Assembly (NCBI RefSeq): GCF_019430945.1
Contig: NZ_JAHYCB010000007.1
Coordinates: 372,001-436,000 of the forward strand
From: Neorhizobium populisoli
GTDB taxonomy: Bacteria; Pseudomonadota; Alphaproteobacteria; Rhizobiales; Rhizobiaceae
Length of the DNA: 64,000 nt
Direction: 5' to 3'
The position numbers were made by a program, and so were the translations under genes. Shown here one piece after another: positions 15,469-23,992 of the stretch (position 1 is its first letter; each line of letters begins with the position of its first letter). The notes below the pieces were generated by a model. It was not told where the DNA came from. It was given only the letters and a program-made list of their open reading frames with translations, and did not search any database.

Positions 15469-17013
15469 TCAGTTTTCGCGCACGGTCAGTCCCTGCGGAC
15501 CGGAGCGATAGTGGGTAAGGGTTCGGTCCGCATGGACGAGCCGCCAGGAAAGCGCCTTCTGCGCGTAGTCGCGCACCAGGCTTGCATAGGCTGGATCGTC
15601 GGCGAGGTTTTCGAACTCGTGCGGGTCTTTCTCGAGATCGAAGAAGAGCGGCGGGAGCGCGGCGAAATGGACGTATTTGTACTTCTCGTCCTGGATGACG
15701 CAGAGGCTGGAATTGTCCATGTCGAGACCGAGCACGGCCTGCGGCTCGGAATAAAAGATATCCCGGAAATCGTATTCGTAGTGAAGTTCTGTCCGCCAAT
15801 CCGCCGGCCGGGTTCCTTTCAGGAAAGGCAACAGAGAAGCGCCGTCGCAGGCGCGCGGAATGTCGCCGCCCAGCCATTCGAGAATGGTCGGCATGACGTC
15901 GATGCTTTCGGTGAACGCTTCCTCGATCTCGCCGGCGCGCGGATTGTCGTGCGCATCCTTGACGACGAGCGGAATGCGGAAGCTCTCGTCGTTATAACCG
16001 ATCTTGCCGAGCAGATGGTGATCGCCGAGCTGTTCGCCGTGGTCGCTGGTGAAGATCACCAGCGTGTCGTCCCACTGGCCGGTCTCGTCGAGATAGTCGA
16101 AGACGCGGCCGAGGCAGTCGTCCACTTCGGTGATCAGGCCGCAATAGGTGGCGCGCATCTGGCGCAGTTCCGCCTCGTCCATCGTCGAGCCGGAGCCTTC
16201 GGCGCCGTGGAAGAACGAACCGCGCTTGATGCCATCGACATAGAACTTCATCAACGGATGCTGGGCACCTTCGGTCTCCGGGCTCTCGGCCCGGATCGGC
16301 GCCGGCATGTCTTCCGGGCTGTACATGGCATGATAGGGCGCCGACGCCACGAAGGGCGGATGCGGGCGGTAATAGCCGAGATGCAGGAAGAACGGCCTGC
16401 CCTGACGGCCCTTGAGATAAGTCAGCGCCCGCTCGGTGAAGAAGGTCGAGTCGGAATATTCCTTCGGGATACATGACGGCTTATCGGTCGCGCCTGCCAC
16501 CGCCTCTTCGCCTTCCGGCAGCCAGATATCCGGGTGATGTTCAGGCAGTTCGAAACCCTGCTGCGCTACCCAGCCGAAATAGCCTTCCATATTCGGCTCG
16601 AACGCACCGACGGAGCGGAAACCATCCATCAGGTCGCCAAGGCCGAGGAAGCGCGGATCGTTGACGGAAGTGGTGCGCGGGTCCGGCGTCGTGGTCGTGT
16701 AACCGATCAGGGCCGGATCGTAACCGACGGTGCGCAGCGCCTTGCCGAGGTTGAAATGGCGCTGATCGAGCGGCACGGTGTTTTGCACCGCGCGGTGGTT
16801 CATCAGGTAAAGCCCGGTCAGCAGGCTGGCGCGCGCCGGACCGCAGGGAACGCAGGTCGTCACGTGATTGCGGAAGGTCACCCCTTCGCGGCAGATCCGA
16901 TCCAGATTGGGCGTTTTCAGAAAATCCGGCTTGCCGTCGGCGCGCAGGATATGCGGCATGAAATCCGCCCGCCACTGGTCTACGACGATAAGAAGAACGT
17001 TCTTTCTGGTCAC
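15469..17013 (-). CDS. pehA: Phosphonate monoester hydrolase / phosphodiesterase (sulfatase superfamily)
   Basis: 514 aa. The sequence matches my memory of the Rhizobium leguminosarum and Burkholderia caryophylli phosphonate monoester hydrolases almost block for block and in length. The nucleophile motif is C57-G-P-A-R61 (TTCVPCGPARASLLTG), where Cys57 is matured to formylglycine. The metal site includes Asp12 (LLIVVDQWRADF) and the later FTSDHGEQLGDHH. These enzymes are promiscuous, cleaving phosphonate monoesters, phosphodiesters and sulfate esters. No signal peptide is evident, so the substrate would be hydrolysed in the cytosol after import by the ABC system encoded downstream (38 bp gap). 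A formylglycine-generating enzyme must be encoded elsewhere. Confidence 0.9.
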   Translation of the reverse strand: MTRKNVLLIVVDQWRADFMPHILRADGKPDFLKTPNLDRICREGVTFRNHVTTCVPCGPARASLLTGLYLMNHRAVQNTVPLDQRHFNLGKALRTVGYDPALIGYTTTTPDPRTTSVNDPRFLGLGDLMDGFRSVGAFEPNMEGYFGWVAQQGFELPEHHPDIWLPEGEEAVAGATDKPSCIPKEYSDSTFFTERALTYLKGRQGRPFFLHLGYYRPHPPFVASAPYHAMYSPEDMPAPIRAESPETEGAQHPLMKFYVDGIKRGSFFHGAEGSGSTMDEAELRQMRATYCGLITEVDDCLGRVFDYLDETGQWDDTLVIFTSDHGEQLGDHHLLGKIGYNDESFRIPLVVKDAHDNPRAGEIEEAFTESIDVMPTILEWLGGDIPRACDGASLLPFLKGTRPADWRTELHYEYDFRDIFYSEPQAVLGLDMDNSSLCVIQDEKYKYVHFAALPPLFFDLEKDPHEFENLADDPAYASLVRDYAQKALSWRLVHADRTLTHYRSGPQGLTVREN

Positions 17014-17234
17014 GGAAAGCCCCCTGATTTGCGGGGGCTATTTGGCGATCCTGTGTATCAGTTCCGTGACGCAATCATTGCAGAAAGATGAAATTGAACA
17101 CGTATGCATATTTCGCAATTTCGTGGTACAAATGTAATAAGCACGACACAAAATTCCGGCATGACGCACCGCCCGGTCATATTCCGCGGCCTGTCGCACA
17201 GCGGCATTTCCCATTGCTTTTAACGGAGTTTTCC

Positions 17235-18053
17235 ATGTCTTCCCTTCCCGTGATCGGCGCGGCCATGCCGCTTGATGGCCTCGAAATGCATCGCGACTGG
17301 CTGCTCGAGAAGCAGCGCGACCTCGAACTTCAGGATTTCACCACCGGCGAAGTCCTGAACGGCGACTGGACGCCGCTGGCCGAGCGGGCAAAGAAATTAC
17401 TCGACGGTTATACCGGCCGCCTCGGCATCCATGGTCCGTTCTGGGGCTTCACCATCGCTTCGATGGATCCGGATGTTCGCGCCGTCGTCGCCAAGCGCAT
17501 GAAGCAGGGCCTTGAAGTCTGCGCCGCCATCGGCGCTACCCAGATGGTTGCCCACAGCCCCTACTCGACCTGGTCCTACAACAATTTCGACCACAACAAG
17601 GGCTCGCGCGAAAAAACCGTCGAATTCACGCATCTGACCATGCGTGACGCCGTCAAGCAGGCGGAAGATCTCGGCGTCGTCATCGTTCTTGAAAACATCG
17701 AGGATATCGACCAGCACGCGCGCGTTGCTCTTGCCGATAGCTTTAATTCGCCGGCCGTCGCCGTGTCGATCGACACCGGCCACGCGCATTATGCCCACGG
17801 CTCCACGGGCGCTCCGCCGGTCGATTATTACGTGAAGGCCGCCGGCAACCGCCTGCAGCACGTTCACCTGCAGGATGCGGACGGTTATGCCGATCGTCAC
17901 TGGACGCTCGGTGAAGGCAATATCCTCTGGCCGTCCGTCTTCCGCGCGCTGGCCGATGTCACCAGCAAACCGCGCCTGATCGTCGAGATCAGGGAAAAGT
18001 CGCAGATCCCGGCTTCGGTCGAATATCTCGCGTCGCTCGGCCTCGGCCAGTAA
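17235..18053 (+). CDS. Sugar phosphate isomerase/epimerase family TIM-barrel protein
   Basis: 272 aa, xylose-isomerase-like AP_endonuc_2 fold. Conserved barrel pieces include RLGIHGPFWGF, QMVAHSPYSTW, VVIVLENIEDID with the metal-type glutamate, VSIDTGHAHYAHG with Asp and His, HVHLQDADGYADRHWTLGEGNI and LIVEIREKSQI. This arrangement fits a metal-dependent isomerase, epimerase or endonuclease-IV-like enzyme; the substrate is unknown. The ATG at 17235 has GGAG seven bases upstream; the frame extends upstream to 17088 but without a ribosome site. It is divergent from pehA, sharing a 221-bp AT-rich upstream region, and may be regulated with it. Confidence 0.8.
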   Translation: MSSLPVIGAAMPLDGLEMHRDWLLEKQRDLELQDFTTGEVLNGDWTPLAERAKKLLDGYTGRLGIHGPFWGFTIASMDPDVRAVVAKRMKQGLEVCAAIGATQMVAHSPYSTWSYNNFDHNKGSREKTVEFTHLTMRDAVKQAEDLGVVIVLENIEDIDQHARVALADSFNSPAVAVSIDTGHAHYAHGSTGAPPVDYYVKAAGNRLQHVHLQDADGYADRHWTLGEGNILWPSVFRALADVTSKPRLIVEIREKSQIPASVEYLASLGLGQ

Positions 18054-18066
18054 GCCTCATTCACGG

Positions 18067-18093
18067 TCGTGGCTCCGATATGCGGGGCCACGA
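18067..18093. terminator. Hairpin between convergent genes
   Basis: TCGTGGCTCC (18067-18076) pairs with GGGGCCACGA (18084-18093) through one G-U pair, with a 7-nt loop. It lies between a plus-strand stop at 18053 and a minus-strand stop at 18115. There is no long U-run, so it is a weak bidirectional terminator candidate. Confidence 0.5.
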
Positions 18094-18114
18094 TCGATCA
18101 TGCCGGAAATTGGT

Positions 18115-18801
18115 TCATTCCGGGCACATGTCGCGCAGATGCGTCTGGGTGGCAAGAATATCGCCGATCATCATCTCGCGGGCGAGCACCGCATTGCGCT
18201 CGCGAAGCGCCGAGACGATCTGGAAGTGATAGGACGAAAAGGGCCTAACGACGCCCTGCTCGAATTCCTTCTCCAGATAATTGGTCAACATCCGCATATA
18301 GGAGCCGAACCGCAGCCAGAGCATCTCGATATGCTGCGGCAACACTTCGGATCTCGATAACTCGTAAATGCCGAAATGGAATTCCTGGTTCTTGCGCAGC
18401 ATGCCGTAGACATCGCCGGCCTTGCCCATGTCCTCGTGCTCCCGCGCCAGCGCTTCGGCACGATCGATGTCCTCGTCGGTCATGTGCGCGCAGGCAAGCT
18501 CGGTGGCGAGCCCTTCCAGGGCGATACGGGCCTGGCATACATCGTCCAGCCGCTTGCGCGATACGCTCGGCACGCGTGCCGAACCGTTATGGGCGATCTC
18601 CAGCCCGTTTTCGGCCGCAAGCCGCCGCAATGCTTCGCGCACCGGCATGTGGCTAGTGCCGAATTCGTTAGCCAGAGACGAAATGGTGATCGCCTGCGCC
18701 GGCGCAAACGATCCCCACATCAGCGCCCGGCGCAACTGCTCGTAGACAGTGTCCTGCACCGTTACACGCGATGTCACCTTCAACAGGCCGTTTTCCGCCA
18801 T
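18115..18801 (-). CDS. GntR family regulator, FadR/FCD subfamily
   Basis: 228 aa. The HTH is at about residues 10-75 (TVYEQLRRALMWGSFAPAQA, then SHMPVREALRRLAAENGLE), and the FCD domain follows with DRAEALAREHEDMG and the metal-type pattern NQEFHFGIYELS. The frame extends to a GTG at 18828, but the ATG at 18801 has AGAGGA six bases upstream and starts MAENG, so I use it. An inverted repeat TGGTTT-N5-AAACCA lies just upstream. The gene is divergent from the class V PLP enzyme at 19047 across 245 bp containing three TTGATCA copies, so it probably controls that gene, itself, or both. Confidence 0.88.
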   Translation of the reverse strand: MAENGLLKVTSRVTVQDTVYEQLRRALMWGSFAPAQAITISSLANEFGTSHMPVREALRRLAAENGLEIAHNGSARVPSVSRKRLDDVCQARIALEGLATELACAHMTDEDIDRAEALAREHEDMGKAGDVYGMLRKNQEFHFGIYELSRSEVLPQHIEMLWLRFGSYMRMLTNYLEKEFEQGVVRPFSSYHFQIVSALRERNAVLAREMMIGDILATQTHLRDMCPE

Positions 18802-18810
18802 TTTGTCCTC

Positions 18811-18827
18811 TGGTTTACAAAAAACCA
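18811..18827. promoter_or_regulatory. Inverted repeat just upstream of the GntR gene
   Basis: TGGTTT (18811-18816), 5 nt, AAACCA (18822-18827). It ends 10 bp upstream of the regulator's ATG, a position suitable for autorepression. GntR/FCD ownership is inferred from position. Confidence 0.45.
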
Positions 18828-18883
18828 CACAACCAGGCCTCGCATAAGAGACCTGTCACTTCAAGTCTTGCCCAGCCGAGCGG

Positions 18884-18955
18884 TTGATCACACCTGGGTT
18901 TTCCCCCTTGATCAAATCCTTGGACCGCAATACAACAGCCAAAGTTTGATCAAAT
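18884..18955. promoter_or_regulatory. Three TTGATCA repeats in the divergent promoter region
   Basis: TTGATCA at 18884-18890, TTGATCAAAT at 18908-18917 and TTTGATCAAAT at 18945-18955, with start spacings of 24 and 38 bp. The 8-bp palindrome TTGATCAA recurs once more at 45236-45243. The cluster lies between the GntR gene and the PLP-enzyme gene. Operator function is a proposal. Confidence 0.45.
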
Positions 18956-19046
18956 GCTCATATGGGCTTTTCGAACATAGACCGGCGAATACGCTTTGTC
19001 ACCTGCGGACTCGTCGTCGCAAAGTTGGAAACTGGGGAGATATTCA

Positions 19047-20324
19047 ATGAATACGCACGTCACGGCAGGCGACAATATCGCCAAGGCCTTTCCGGTGGAC
19101 GAGATCCGGCTGAAGTTTCCGGCGCTGCAGAAATACAAGGATTTCATCTTTCTCGAAAACGCCGGCGGCGCGCAGGTGCCTCAAGCCGTCGTCGATGCGG
19201 TCGCGGCCCATCTGGTCGACTGCAACGTGCAGCGCATGGCACCCTATCTGCACAGCCAGGGCGTCGACCGTTCGGTCGCAGCAGGCCGTGAGTCTGTAGG
19301 ACTGCTGGTCAATGCCTATCGCCCGGAAGAGATTTCCTTCGGTCTCAATGCGACATCCTTCATCCGTCTCGTCAGCCTCGGCATCGCCAAGATGCTTCAG
19401 GAGCGCAACGAAATCATCGTCACCGACATGGACCACGATGCCGACATCGCCACCTGGCTGGCGCTGGAAGCTGACGGCGCCAAGATCGTCTGGTGGAAGA
19501 TGCGCGAAGACGGCACACTGCACACAGAAGACCTGAAGCCGCTTCTGAACGACAAGACCCGCCTCGTCGCCTGCACCGTTACCGCCCATTCGATCGGCAC
19601 GATCGTCGATGTCGCGACCGTCGGCAAACTCGCCCATGTGGCCGGCGCCGAAGTCTTCCTCGACTGCGTCCATTACGGCCCGCATGGCCTGATCGATGTC
19701 CAGGCCTGGGATTGCGACTATCTCGTCTGCTCCGGTTACAAGAACTTCTCGCCGCATATGGGCTTCCTTTGGGGCCGCTACGACGCGCTGGTCAAGCTGC
19801 CGACCTTCAAGGAAGACTTCATCCCGGACGTGCCGCCTTACAAGATCGAAGTCGGCACCTTCACCTATGAAAACGTCGCCGGCATGGATGCCGCCGTGCG
19901 CTATCTCGAAGATCTCGGCCGCCAGTTTCTGCCGGAAGGCGAACATTCCCGCCGCGATGCGCTCGTTTCCGCCATGAACGCCATCCGCGCCTACGAGCAG
20001 ACGCTGTCGAAGAAGATGCTTTCCGTGCTGAAGAAGCATGGCGCGACGGTCTACGGCGTTTCCGACGAGGCGCAGGTGGAAAAGCGGGTGCCGACCATCT
20101 GCTTCAACATCCCGGGCGTCTCGCCGCAGCACATCTGCGCCGAGCTTGGCCGCAACAATATCGGCGCCCGCGACGGCCACATGTTCGCGCCGCGCCTGAT
20201 GAAACGCCTTGGTCTGACCATGGAAAGCGGCTGCATGCGCGTCTCCATGGTCCACTATAACAAGGTCGAAGAGGTCGATCGTTTCGACCAAGTGCTCGGC
20301 GAGATCATCGCAAAGGCGAAGTAA
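19047..20324 (+). CDS. Class V aminotransferase / cysteine-desulfurase-like PLP enzyme
   Basis: 425 aa fold-type I PLP enzyme. Blocks seen: FIFLENAGGAQVPQAVVDAV near residue 32, ISFGLNATSFIRLVSLGI, the PLP-binding aspartate in EVFLDCVHYGPHGLIDVQ, and the Schiff-base lysine in DYLVCSGYKNFSPHMGFLWG. The C-terminal domain ends GCMRVSMVHYNKVEEVDRF. This is the cysteine-desulfurase-like branch that is not part of suf or isc operons; the true reaction (lyase, aminotransferase or desulfurase) is open. No active-site cysteine loop of SufS type is obvious. The ATG at 19047 has GGGGAGA upstream. Expression is probably set by the divergent GntR regulator. Confidence 0.78.
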   Translation: MNTHVTAGDNIAKAFPVDEIRLKFPALQKYKDFIFLENAGGAQVPQAVVDAVAAHLVDCNVQRMAPYLHSQGVDRSVAAGRESVGLLVNAYRPEEISFGLNATSFIRLVSLGIAKMLQERNEIIVTDMDHDADIATWLALEADGAKIVWWKMREDGTLHTEDLKPLLNDKTRLVACTVTAHSIGTIVDVATVGKLAHVAGAEVFLDCVHYGPHGLIDVQAWDCDYLVCSGYKNFSPHMGFLWGRYDALVKLPTFKEDFIPDVPPYKIEVGTFTYENVAGMDAAVRYLEDLGRQFLPEGEHSRRDALVSAMNAIRAYEQTLSKKMLSVLKKHGATVYGVSDEAQVEKRVPTICFNIPGVSPQHICAELGRNNIGARDGHMFAPRLMKRLGLTMESGCMRVSMVHYNKVEEVDRFDQVLGEIIAKAK

Positions 20325-20354
20325 GCAGAAGCGCTCCGCTCCTACCTAGACGTC

Positions 20355-20433
20355 ATCCTCGGCCTTGTGCCGAGGATCCTAAGCCGCTTCAACATATTCG
20401 ACATGGACAGATGCTCGGGACAGGCCCGAGCAT
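20355..20433. repeat. Pair of short palindromic repeat units between convergent genes
   Basis: Two perfect 9-bp hairpins: ATCCTCGGC/GCCGAGGAT (20355-20363, 20369-20377) and ATGCTCGGG/CCCGAGCAT (20411-20419, 20425-20433), each with a 5-nt loop. The wording (CGTCATCCTCGGCCTTGTGC) is typical of dispersed REP-like units in alphaproteobacteria. They may also terminate both flanking genes. Confidence 0.65.
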
Positions 20434-20453
20434 GCCGGCAGAGAACAGGCTAT

Positions 20454-20963
20454 TCACCTGACATGATGATAGCGGCGCCGGAAATAGATGAGTGCCTCGC
20501 CATCGTCACTGCCATGGGCAATTCCGACAACCCGGCAGAACAGCACATGATGCGTGCCGCTTTCGACTGCGCTCTCGACCTCGCAGTCGAAAGACACGAT
20601 CGCATCCGTCAGCCTCGGCGATCCGGTCGAACCGACAATCCAGTCGCCGACGGCAAACCGCTCTTCCTGCGGCGTCGAACCACCGAACAGCTTCGACATC
20701 GCCTCGTGACCGGCCGCCAGCGTATTAACGCAAAGCACTCGGTTCTTTTCGAACATGCCCGCCACCGAACTTGACCGGTTGAGGCAGACAAGCAAGGTCG
20801 GCGGCCGGTCGGTGACGCTGGAGACGGCCGACGCGGTAAACCCTGCCAGCCCACCCGGACCGTCAGTCGTCACGATATGCACGGCAGCCGCAAGCCGCGC
20901 CATGCCGTCCCGGAAGGAAAGCCGCGTTGCCTCGACCTCGTCATGGATAGGATCGATGCTCAT
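20454..20963 (-). CDS. Flavin reductase family protein (RutF/HpaC-like)
   Basis: 169 aa split-barrel FMN-binding protein. It shows the family order FRDGMARLAAAVHIVTTDGP near the N-terminus, GFTASAVSSVTDRPPTLLVCLN in the flavin site, and FDCEVESAVESGTHHVLFCRVVGI near the end. Such proteins reduce FMN or FAD with NAD(P)H and hand it to a monooxygenase. Its gene follows a luciferase-like monooxygenase gene with a 4-bp overlap (20960-20963), so the two make a two-component monooxygenase. It resembles RutF, but no other rut gene is nearby. Confidence 0.85.
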   Translation of the reverse strand: MSIDPIHDEVEATRLSFRDGMARLAAAVHIVTTDGPGGLAGFTASAVSSVTDRPPTLLVCLNRSSSVAGMFEKNRVLCVNTLAAGHEAMSKLFGGSTPQEERFAVGDWIVGSTGSPRLTDAIVSFDCEVESAVESGTHHVLFCRVVGIAHGSDDGEALIYFRRRYHHVR

Positions 20964-22057
20964 TCGACGCGCAACCCCGCCTTTTTCAGGAGCGGCATGA
21001 CGCGATCGCAGAAGAACGGCAATTCGTAAGTGTAATTGACGAAGGACATGGCAATACCGGAATACCCCTGTTCGGCGATCGCCACCATATCCTCGACGAT
21101 CTTTTCCGGCGTGCCGATCAGCGGATAACCACCCGCGCCGCCGGCAAACCGCTTGCGGTAACGATCATAGCTCTCCTTGTCATGCGACTGGGAGAATTCC
21201 TTCTTACCGGCCATATGCTGGTCGACGGCCTCGTGATCGGCGAGCGTCACGGCATAACGCTCGTAATAATCCTCCGCTTCCTGCTGGCTCTCGCGGCAGA
21301 CCACATGGCAGACGGTATAGGCGCCGACATCGCGACCAAGCTTGTCCGCTCGGCCCTTGATGTCCTCGACATGTTTGCCGGCGTCGGCGATCTCAGTGAA
21401 TGTGGTGAACAGATATTCGCAGTTCTTCGCCGCAAAATCCCGGCCCGGGCCGCCGAAGGCAGCGTTCATCGTCACCGGCCGCGGCGATTGCAGGCTGGCG
21501 GGACGGCTCACCACATCCTTGAGCTTGTAATAGCTGCCATCATAATCGAACGGCGCGTCGGAGGCATAGGCTCGTTCCATGATCTCCAGCCATTCGGCGG
21601 CCTGATCGTAACCCTTCTCGACCAGCGGCGTGCCGAACATGGCGAATTCCTTGGGATTCCAGCCGCAGACGATGTTGAGGCCGGCACGACCACCGCTGAT
21701 ATGATCGACGGTTGCCAGCGCCTTGGCCGCATAAAGCGGATGCACCAGCGGCACATGCACGGTCATGAAAAGCCCGATCCGCTCGGTGACCGAGGCAAGC
21801 CCCGCCGCCCAGGTGAACGTCTCGAACGACCATTCACGCACCCGGTTCTTGCCGCCAAAACCCTTCCAGCGGGCGATCGGCAAGAAGAAATCTAGCCCGC
21901 CGCGATCGGCAATCTGCACGGCGTTGAGATTATCCTCCCAGCGCGCCTGCCAGCGCTCCGGCACATCGGTGATCGCCAGCCCGCCATCCGCATTGGCGGA
22001 AAAGACGCCAAGTTTGAGTTTGCTGGGACCTTTCAGCGGATGCTGCTTGATGATCAT
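20960..22057 (-). CDS. LLM-class flavin-dependent monooxygenase (RutA/alkanesulfonate-type)
   Basis: 365 aa bacterial-luciferase-like TIM barrel. Family pieces: LKLGVFSANADGGLAITDVP, DFFLPIARWKGFGG, the FMN-site-type GGRAGLNIVCGWNPKEFAMFG, and the C-terminal GGAGGYPLIGTPEKIVEDMV. GWN-x-x-E and a RutA-like N-terminus suggest the RutA/dimethyl-sulfone-monooxygenase neighbourhood. It uses FMNH2 from the overlapping downstream flavin reductase. The ATG at 22057 has AGGGA ten bases upstream; the frame extends ten codons further to 22087. The substrate is unknown; pyrimidine use is unlikely without rutB-E. The divergent aldolase gene shares its promoter region. Confidence 0.83.
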   Translation of the reverse strand: MIIKQHPLKGPSKLKLGVFSANADGGLAITDVPERWQARWEDNLNAVQIADRGGLDFFLPIARWKGFGGKNRVREWSFETFTWAAGLASVTERIGLFMTVHVPLVHPLYAAKALATVDHISGGRAGLNIVCGWNPKEFAMFGTPLVEKGYDQAAEWLEIMERAYASDAPFDYDGSYYKLKDVVSRPASLQSPRPVTMNAAFGGPGRDFAAKNCEYLFTTFTEIADAGKHVEDIKGRADKLGRDVGAYTVCHVVCRESQQEAEDYYERYAVTLADHEAVDQHMAGKKEFSQSHDKESYDRYRKRFAGGAGGYPLIGTPEKIVEDMVAIAEQGYSGIAMSFVNYTYELPFFCDRVMPLLKKAGLRVE

Positions 22058-22128
22058 GCGCGTTTCCCTCTTGCCGTCGAACGGCATTTTTCTTTTGCGA
22101 CTTCAAACTGCAACCCAGCTTGAAGTTC

Positions 22129-22140
22129 GATCATATGATC
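22129..22140. promoter_or_regulatory. Perfect 12-bp palindrome in a divergent promoter region
   Basis: GATCATATGATC lies about midway between the LLM monooxygenase start (22057) and the aldolase start (22277). A dimeric regulator site is plausible. No regulator gene is directly adjacent. Confidence 0.4.
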
Positions 22141-22276
22141 CGTATTCCGCTTATTCCAAGTTTCAAGTGTTTTTTGTCGGGTCTTGGCTCCTGCCGGCAT
22201 GTTCGAGTGGATGTCCACGTCAGAACTTGCTTTGATGCCGGCAAGGCTTTTTCTGTCGCACCATAATGAGGTTGCC

Positions 22277-23032
22277 ATGAACGATTTTCGTCAACGATGC
22301 ATCGGGTTCGAACGAGTGATCGGCACCTTCGCCGCCATTCCCCATCCTGTGGCAATCGAAGTCGCAGCAGCCTCCGGCCTTGATTTCATCTGCATCGATG
22401 CGGAGCATTCCCAGATCGGCCGTGAGCTCACCGAAAACCTCATCCGGGCATCCGACGTCCATCGCGTGCCGGCCATGGTGCGCGTGCCGGGCCACGCTCC
22501 GGAATCGATCGCTGGTGTTCTCGATGCAGGCGCTGTCGGCGTGCTGGTGCCGCGTATCTCGACCGCCGCTCAGGCGAAGGCCGCGGTCATGGCGATCCGT
22601 TATCCTCCCTTCGGCGAACGCGGCGTCGGACCGGGACGTGCCGCAGGCTACGGCTATCGCATCCCCGATTACCTGAGGAGCGCCAATGAAAGCCTTGTCC
22701 TCGCCATCCAGATCGAAACGGCCGAAGGCCTCGCCAATGTCGAGGAAATCGTCGCGGTCGAAGGCACGGATGTCATCTTCATCGGCCCTGGGGACCTCTC
22801 CGTTTCTCTCACCGCGGCGGGAGAAGGCGGCGCTGAAAAGCTCGATGCGGCAATCCATAAGATTACCAAGGCAGCCCGCGCCGCAGGCAAGGCAGTCGGC
22901 ATTTTCCGTCCATCGCCGGACGATGTGGGCAAGTGGTCAGATGCCGGCATCAGCTTCTACCTCCTGGCCAGCGACACCATGTTCCTCGGCGCAAGCCTCG
23001 CCGCCGGCGTGACGGCCGCACGGAACGCCTGA
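22277..23032 (+). CDS. HpcH/HpaI family aldolase
   Basis: 251 aa class II (metal-dependent) aldolase related to HpaI, which cleaves 4-hydroxy-2-oxo acids to pyruvate or a 2-oxo acid plus an aldehyde. Visible: GTFAAIPHPVAIEVAAASGLDF, ICIDAEHSQIGRE with the catalytic-type His, MVRVPGHAPESI, GVLVPRISTAAQA, GVGPGRAAGYGY, IQIETAEGLANVEEI with the metal Glu, and FIGPGDLSVSL with the metal Asp. The ATG at 22277 has GAGG seven bases upstream. The MDR reductase gene follows after 21 bp, so the two are probably an operon. Its pathway is unknown. Confidence 0.87.
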   Translation: MNDFRQRCIGFERVIGTFAAIPHPVAIEVAAASGLDFICIDAEHSQIGRELTENLIRASDVHRVPAMVRVPGHAPESIAGVLDAGAVGVLVPRISTAAQAKAAVMAIRYPPFGERGVGPGRAAGYGYRIPDYLRSANESLVLAIQIETAEGLANVEEIVAVEGTDVIFIGPGDLSVSLTAAGEGGAEKLDAAIHKITKAARAAGKAVGIFRPSPDDVGKWSDAGISFYLLASDTMFLGASLAAGVTAARNA

Positions 23033-23053
23033 ATCACCAGCGGAGTAAACATC

Positions 23054-23980
23054 TTGAAGGCCATTCAATTCAGCGAATACGGTCCGGCCGAGGTGATGCA
23101 TTATGTCGATCTACCTAATCCGATCCCCGGAGAAGGCCAGATCCTCGTCAGGCTGGAGGCCGCCAGCGTCACGCCCTTTGACTGGAAACTCCGTGCCGGC
23201 CATCTGAAGGAACATTTCACGCTGCCCATGCCGAGCGTTCCGGGCCGCGACGGCGGCGGTACGGTCGTCGCCATCGGCGAGGGCGTCGAGGAATTCAAGC
23301 CAGGCGACCGGGTTGTCGTCATGGCCGGCGCCTTCGCGCAGGGCGGTTATGCGGAAATGATCGCCGTCGATGAAAAGAATGCCGTCAAGATTTCAGAGAA
23401 CCTGTCGGTCGTCGAAGCGACGGCGCTCACCAATGCAAGTCTCAGTACCTGGATCGCCGTGCGCACGGCGGAGGTCAAATCCGGCGACAAGGTGCTGGTC
23501 CATGCCGGTGCCGGCGCGATTGGCGGCCTTCTCGTCCAGCTCTGCCACCATCTCGGCGCGGAAGTGAGCGCGACATGCCGATCGACGAACCAGGATTATG
23601 TGAGAAGCCTCGGCGCCGATCACGCCATCGCCTATGACCTGCAGAACTTTTCGGAGGTAATCCGGGATCAGGACATCGTCTTCGACCTCATCGGCGGAGA
23701 GGTCCACGACAGGTCCTACAAGGTTCTGAAAAAGGGCGGCCATCTCGCCTGGCTAGTCGCCGATCCGATTCGGGATCGCGGTGCCGAATTTGGCGTCACT
23801 GTCACCCGGATCATGGTCACCGACGACAAGTCGGCACTGCAGGCGATGATGGATCTTGCCGGCGCCGGAATGCTGAAGCCGCAGGTAGCCCGCACCATGC
23901 CGCTTTCCGAAGCTGCCGAAGCGCATCGCCTGATGGAAAAAGGCGCCATCTCCGGAGGGCGCCTCGTCCTGGTGATGTGA
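23054..23980 (+). CDS. Zinc-independent MDR oxidoreductase (quinone oxidoreductase-like)
   Basis: 308 aa medium-chain dehydrogenase/reductase. It starts KAIQFSEYGPAEVMHYVDLP, has the GroES-like domain without the zinc-ligand pattern (VTPFDWKLRAGHLKEHF, PSVPGRDGGGTVVAIGEGV), and the cofactor motif VLVHAGAGAIGGLLVQL (A-x-G-x-x-G), typical of NADPH quinone or enone reductases. The start is TTG at 23054, eight bases after GGAG; no ATG precedes the conserved start. It follows the HpaI-like aldolase and may reduce an aldehyde or enone it produces. Confidence 0.83.
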   Translation: MKAIQFSEYGPAEVMHYVDLPNPIPGEGQILVRLEAASVTPFDWKLRAGHLKEHFTLPMPSVPGRDGGGTVVAIGEGVEEFKPGDRVVVMAGAFAQGGYAEMIAVDEKNAVKISENLSVVEATALTNASLSTWIAVRTAEVKSGDKVLVHAGAGAIGGLLVQLCHHLGAEVSATCRSTNQDYVRSLGADHAIAYDLQNFSEVIRDQDIVFDLIGGEVHDRSYKVLKKGGHLAWLVADPIRDRGAEFGVTVTRIMVTDDKSALQAMMDLAGAGMLKPQVARTMPLSEAAEAHRLMEKGAISGGRLVLVM

Positions 23981-23992
23981 TTGCCTTGCGTA

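Noticed and set aside
20960..22057. Pyrimidine (rut) operon
   Set aside because: RutA-like and RutF-like proteins are present but rutB, C, D, E and G are not nearby; the neighbours do not fit uracil breakdown.
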